DNA from: Xanthobacteraceae bacterium
GTDB taxonomy: Bacteria > Pseudomonadota > Alphaproteobacteria > Rhizobiales > Xanthobacteraceae
NCBI GenBank assembly: GCA_030039655.1
Contig: JASHVC010000780.1
Span: 1 to 12,375 of the forward strand
Length of the DNA stretch: 12,375 nucleotides
Direction of reading: 5' to 3'
A program made the translations under genes and the position numbers. Positions 12,169-12,375 of this stretch are shown here, one piece after another. Under the pieces are notes generated by a model, which was not told where the DNA came from, made no database searches, and saw only the letters and a program-made list of their open reading frames with translations. Numbering within the stretch: the first letter of the stretch is position 1; each line of letters begins with the position of its first letter.

Positions 12169-12375
12169 ATGGGCCGTCCACCCCTTCCTAAGCACCTCAG
12201 TCGAACAAAGCCATTTTCGATGAAGGTATCCGACGAATTTTTGCGAACGATCGACGGCTGGCGCATGAGGCAAAGCGATGAACCGACTAGAGCTGAAGCA
12301 ATCCACCGGCTGGTCGAGCTTGGGTTGTCTGCCCGGAAGCCGAGATCAACGACGAGGCGGAAGATCATTTCCGGG
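12169..12375 (+). CDS. Ribbon-helix-helix-like regulator, partial (runs off the window)
   Basis: 69 codons are seen and the 3' end is cut by the window. ATG 12169 has AAGG eight bases upstream. After a basic N-terminus come MKVSDEFLRTIDGWRMRQSD, then EPTRAEAIHRLVELGLSARK, and a basic tail. This is the pattern of a CopG/Arc-like ribbon-helix-helix: a beta strand (KPFSMKVSDEFLRTID), then a helix with the conserved PxRAEAIxRLVExGL, as in many plasmid and island copy-number or antitoxin-type repressors. It should bind DNA as a dimer. It faces the minus-strand small-gene operon across a palindromic spacer, so regulation of itself and the operon is plausible. Confidence 0.75.
   Translation, partial: MGRPPLPKHLSRTKPFSMKVSDEFLRTIDGWRMRQSDEPTRAEAIHRLVELGLSARKPRSTTRRKIISG

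Overview
The window reads as an accessory region of a high-GC alphaproteobacterium. The genus is most likely Bradyrhizobium or a close relative. This is inferred from recalled family resemblances (a lipoprotein pair, a YFKVE/YAGN small protein, a remnant starting MCGRVIQSSG, a TLEGLRVKA small protein), not from a search. No rRNA, tRNA, CRISPR array, integrase or transposase was found. Small hypothetical genes, short membrane or secreted proteins, DNA- or RNA-binding proteins and visibly broken genes dominate, as in a genomic island that is decaying or has been assembled piecemeal.

Layout. 111-1789 (minus): a two-gene, ATGA-coupled operon. It encodes a small hypothetical protein and a 428-residue protein with an ImmA/IrrE-like C-terminus that has lost all its zinc ligands. 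2124-2513 (minus): a cold-shock-domain protein with a C-terminal extension. 2808-3431 (plus): two small lipoproteins. 3511-4095 (plus): a frameshifted XRE regulator flanked by two copies of a 32-base repeat, each encoding a peptide that starts MPSIANA. 4017-5496: small genes for a conserved hypothetical, short membrane proteins and a secreted peptide. 5707-6336 (minus): a NYN-domain nuclease-like protein with its own promoter and a structured leader. 6337-6929: nearly gene-free but rich in inverted repeats. 6930-7778 (plus): a three-helix membrane protein with a large cytoplasmic domain.

7865-9714: a broken SRAP/YedK gene start, a full-length thiamine-diphosphate enzyme (minus) that is the only clearly metabolic gene, and a possible truncated aspartoacylase-like fragment divergent from it. 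9701-10702 (minus): a 333-residue protein with a Cys-rich putative zinc site and a nucleoside-deoxyribosyltransferase/TIR-like C-terminal domain, the best candidate for an undescribed defence-type effector. 10948-12066 (minus): a compact operon of very small genes, one or two frameshifted. 12169-12375 (plus): the start of a ribbon-helix-helix-like protein, divergent from that operon across a palindromic spacer.

How it works together. Only the 111-1789 and 10948-12066 clusters look like operons. The rest are single genes, probably independent cargo. Four places (3603, 7865, 11667, 12004) look as if one base was lost inside a coding frame, three of them in G or C runs. This points either to decay or to systematic sequencing error and should be settled before reading these loci as pseudogenes.
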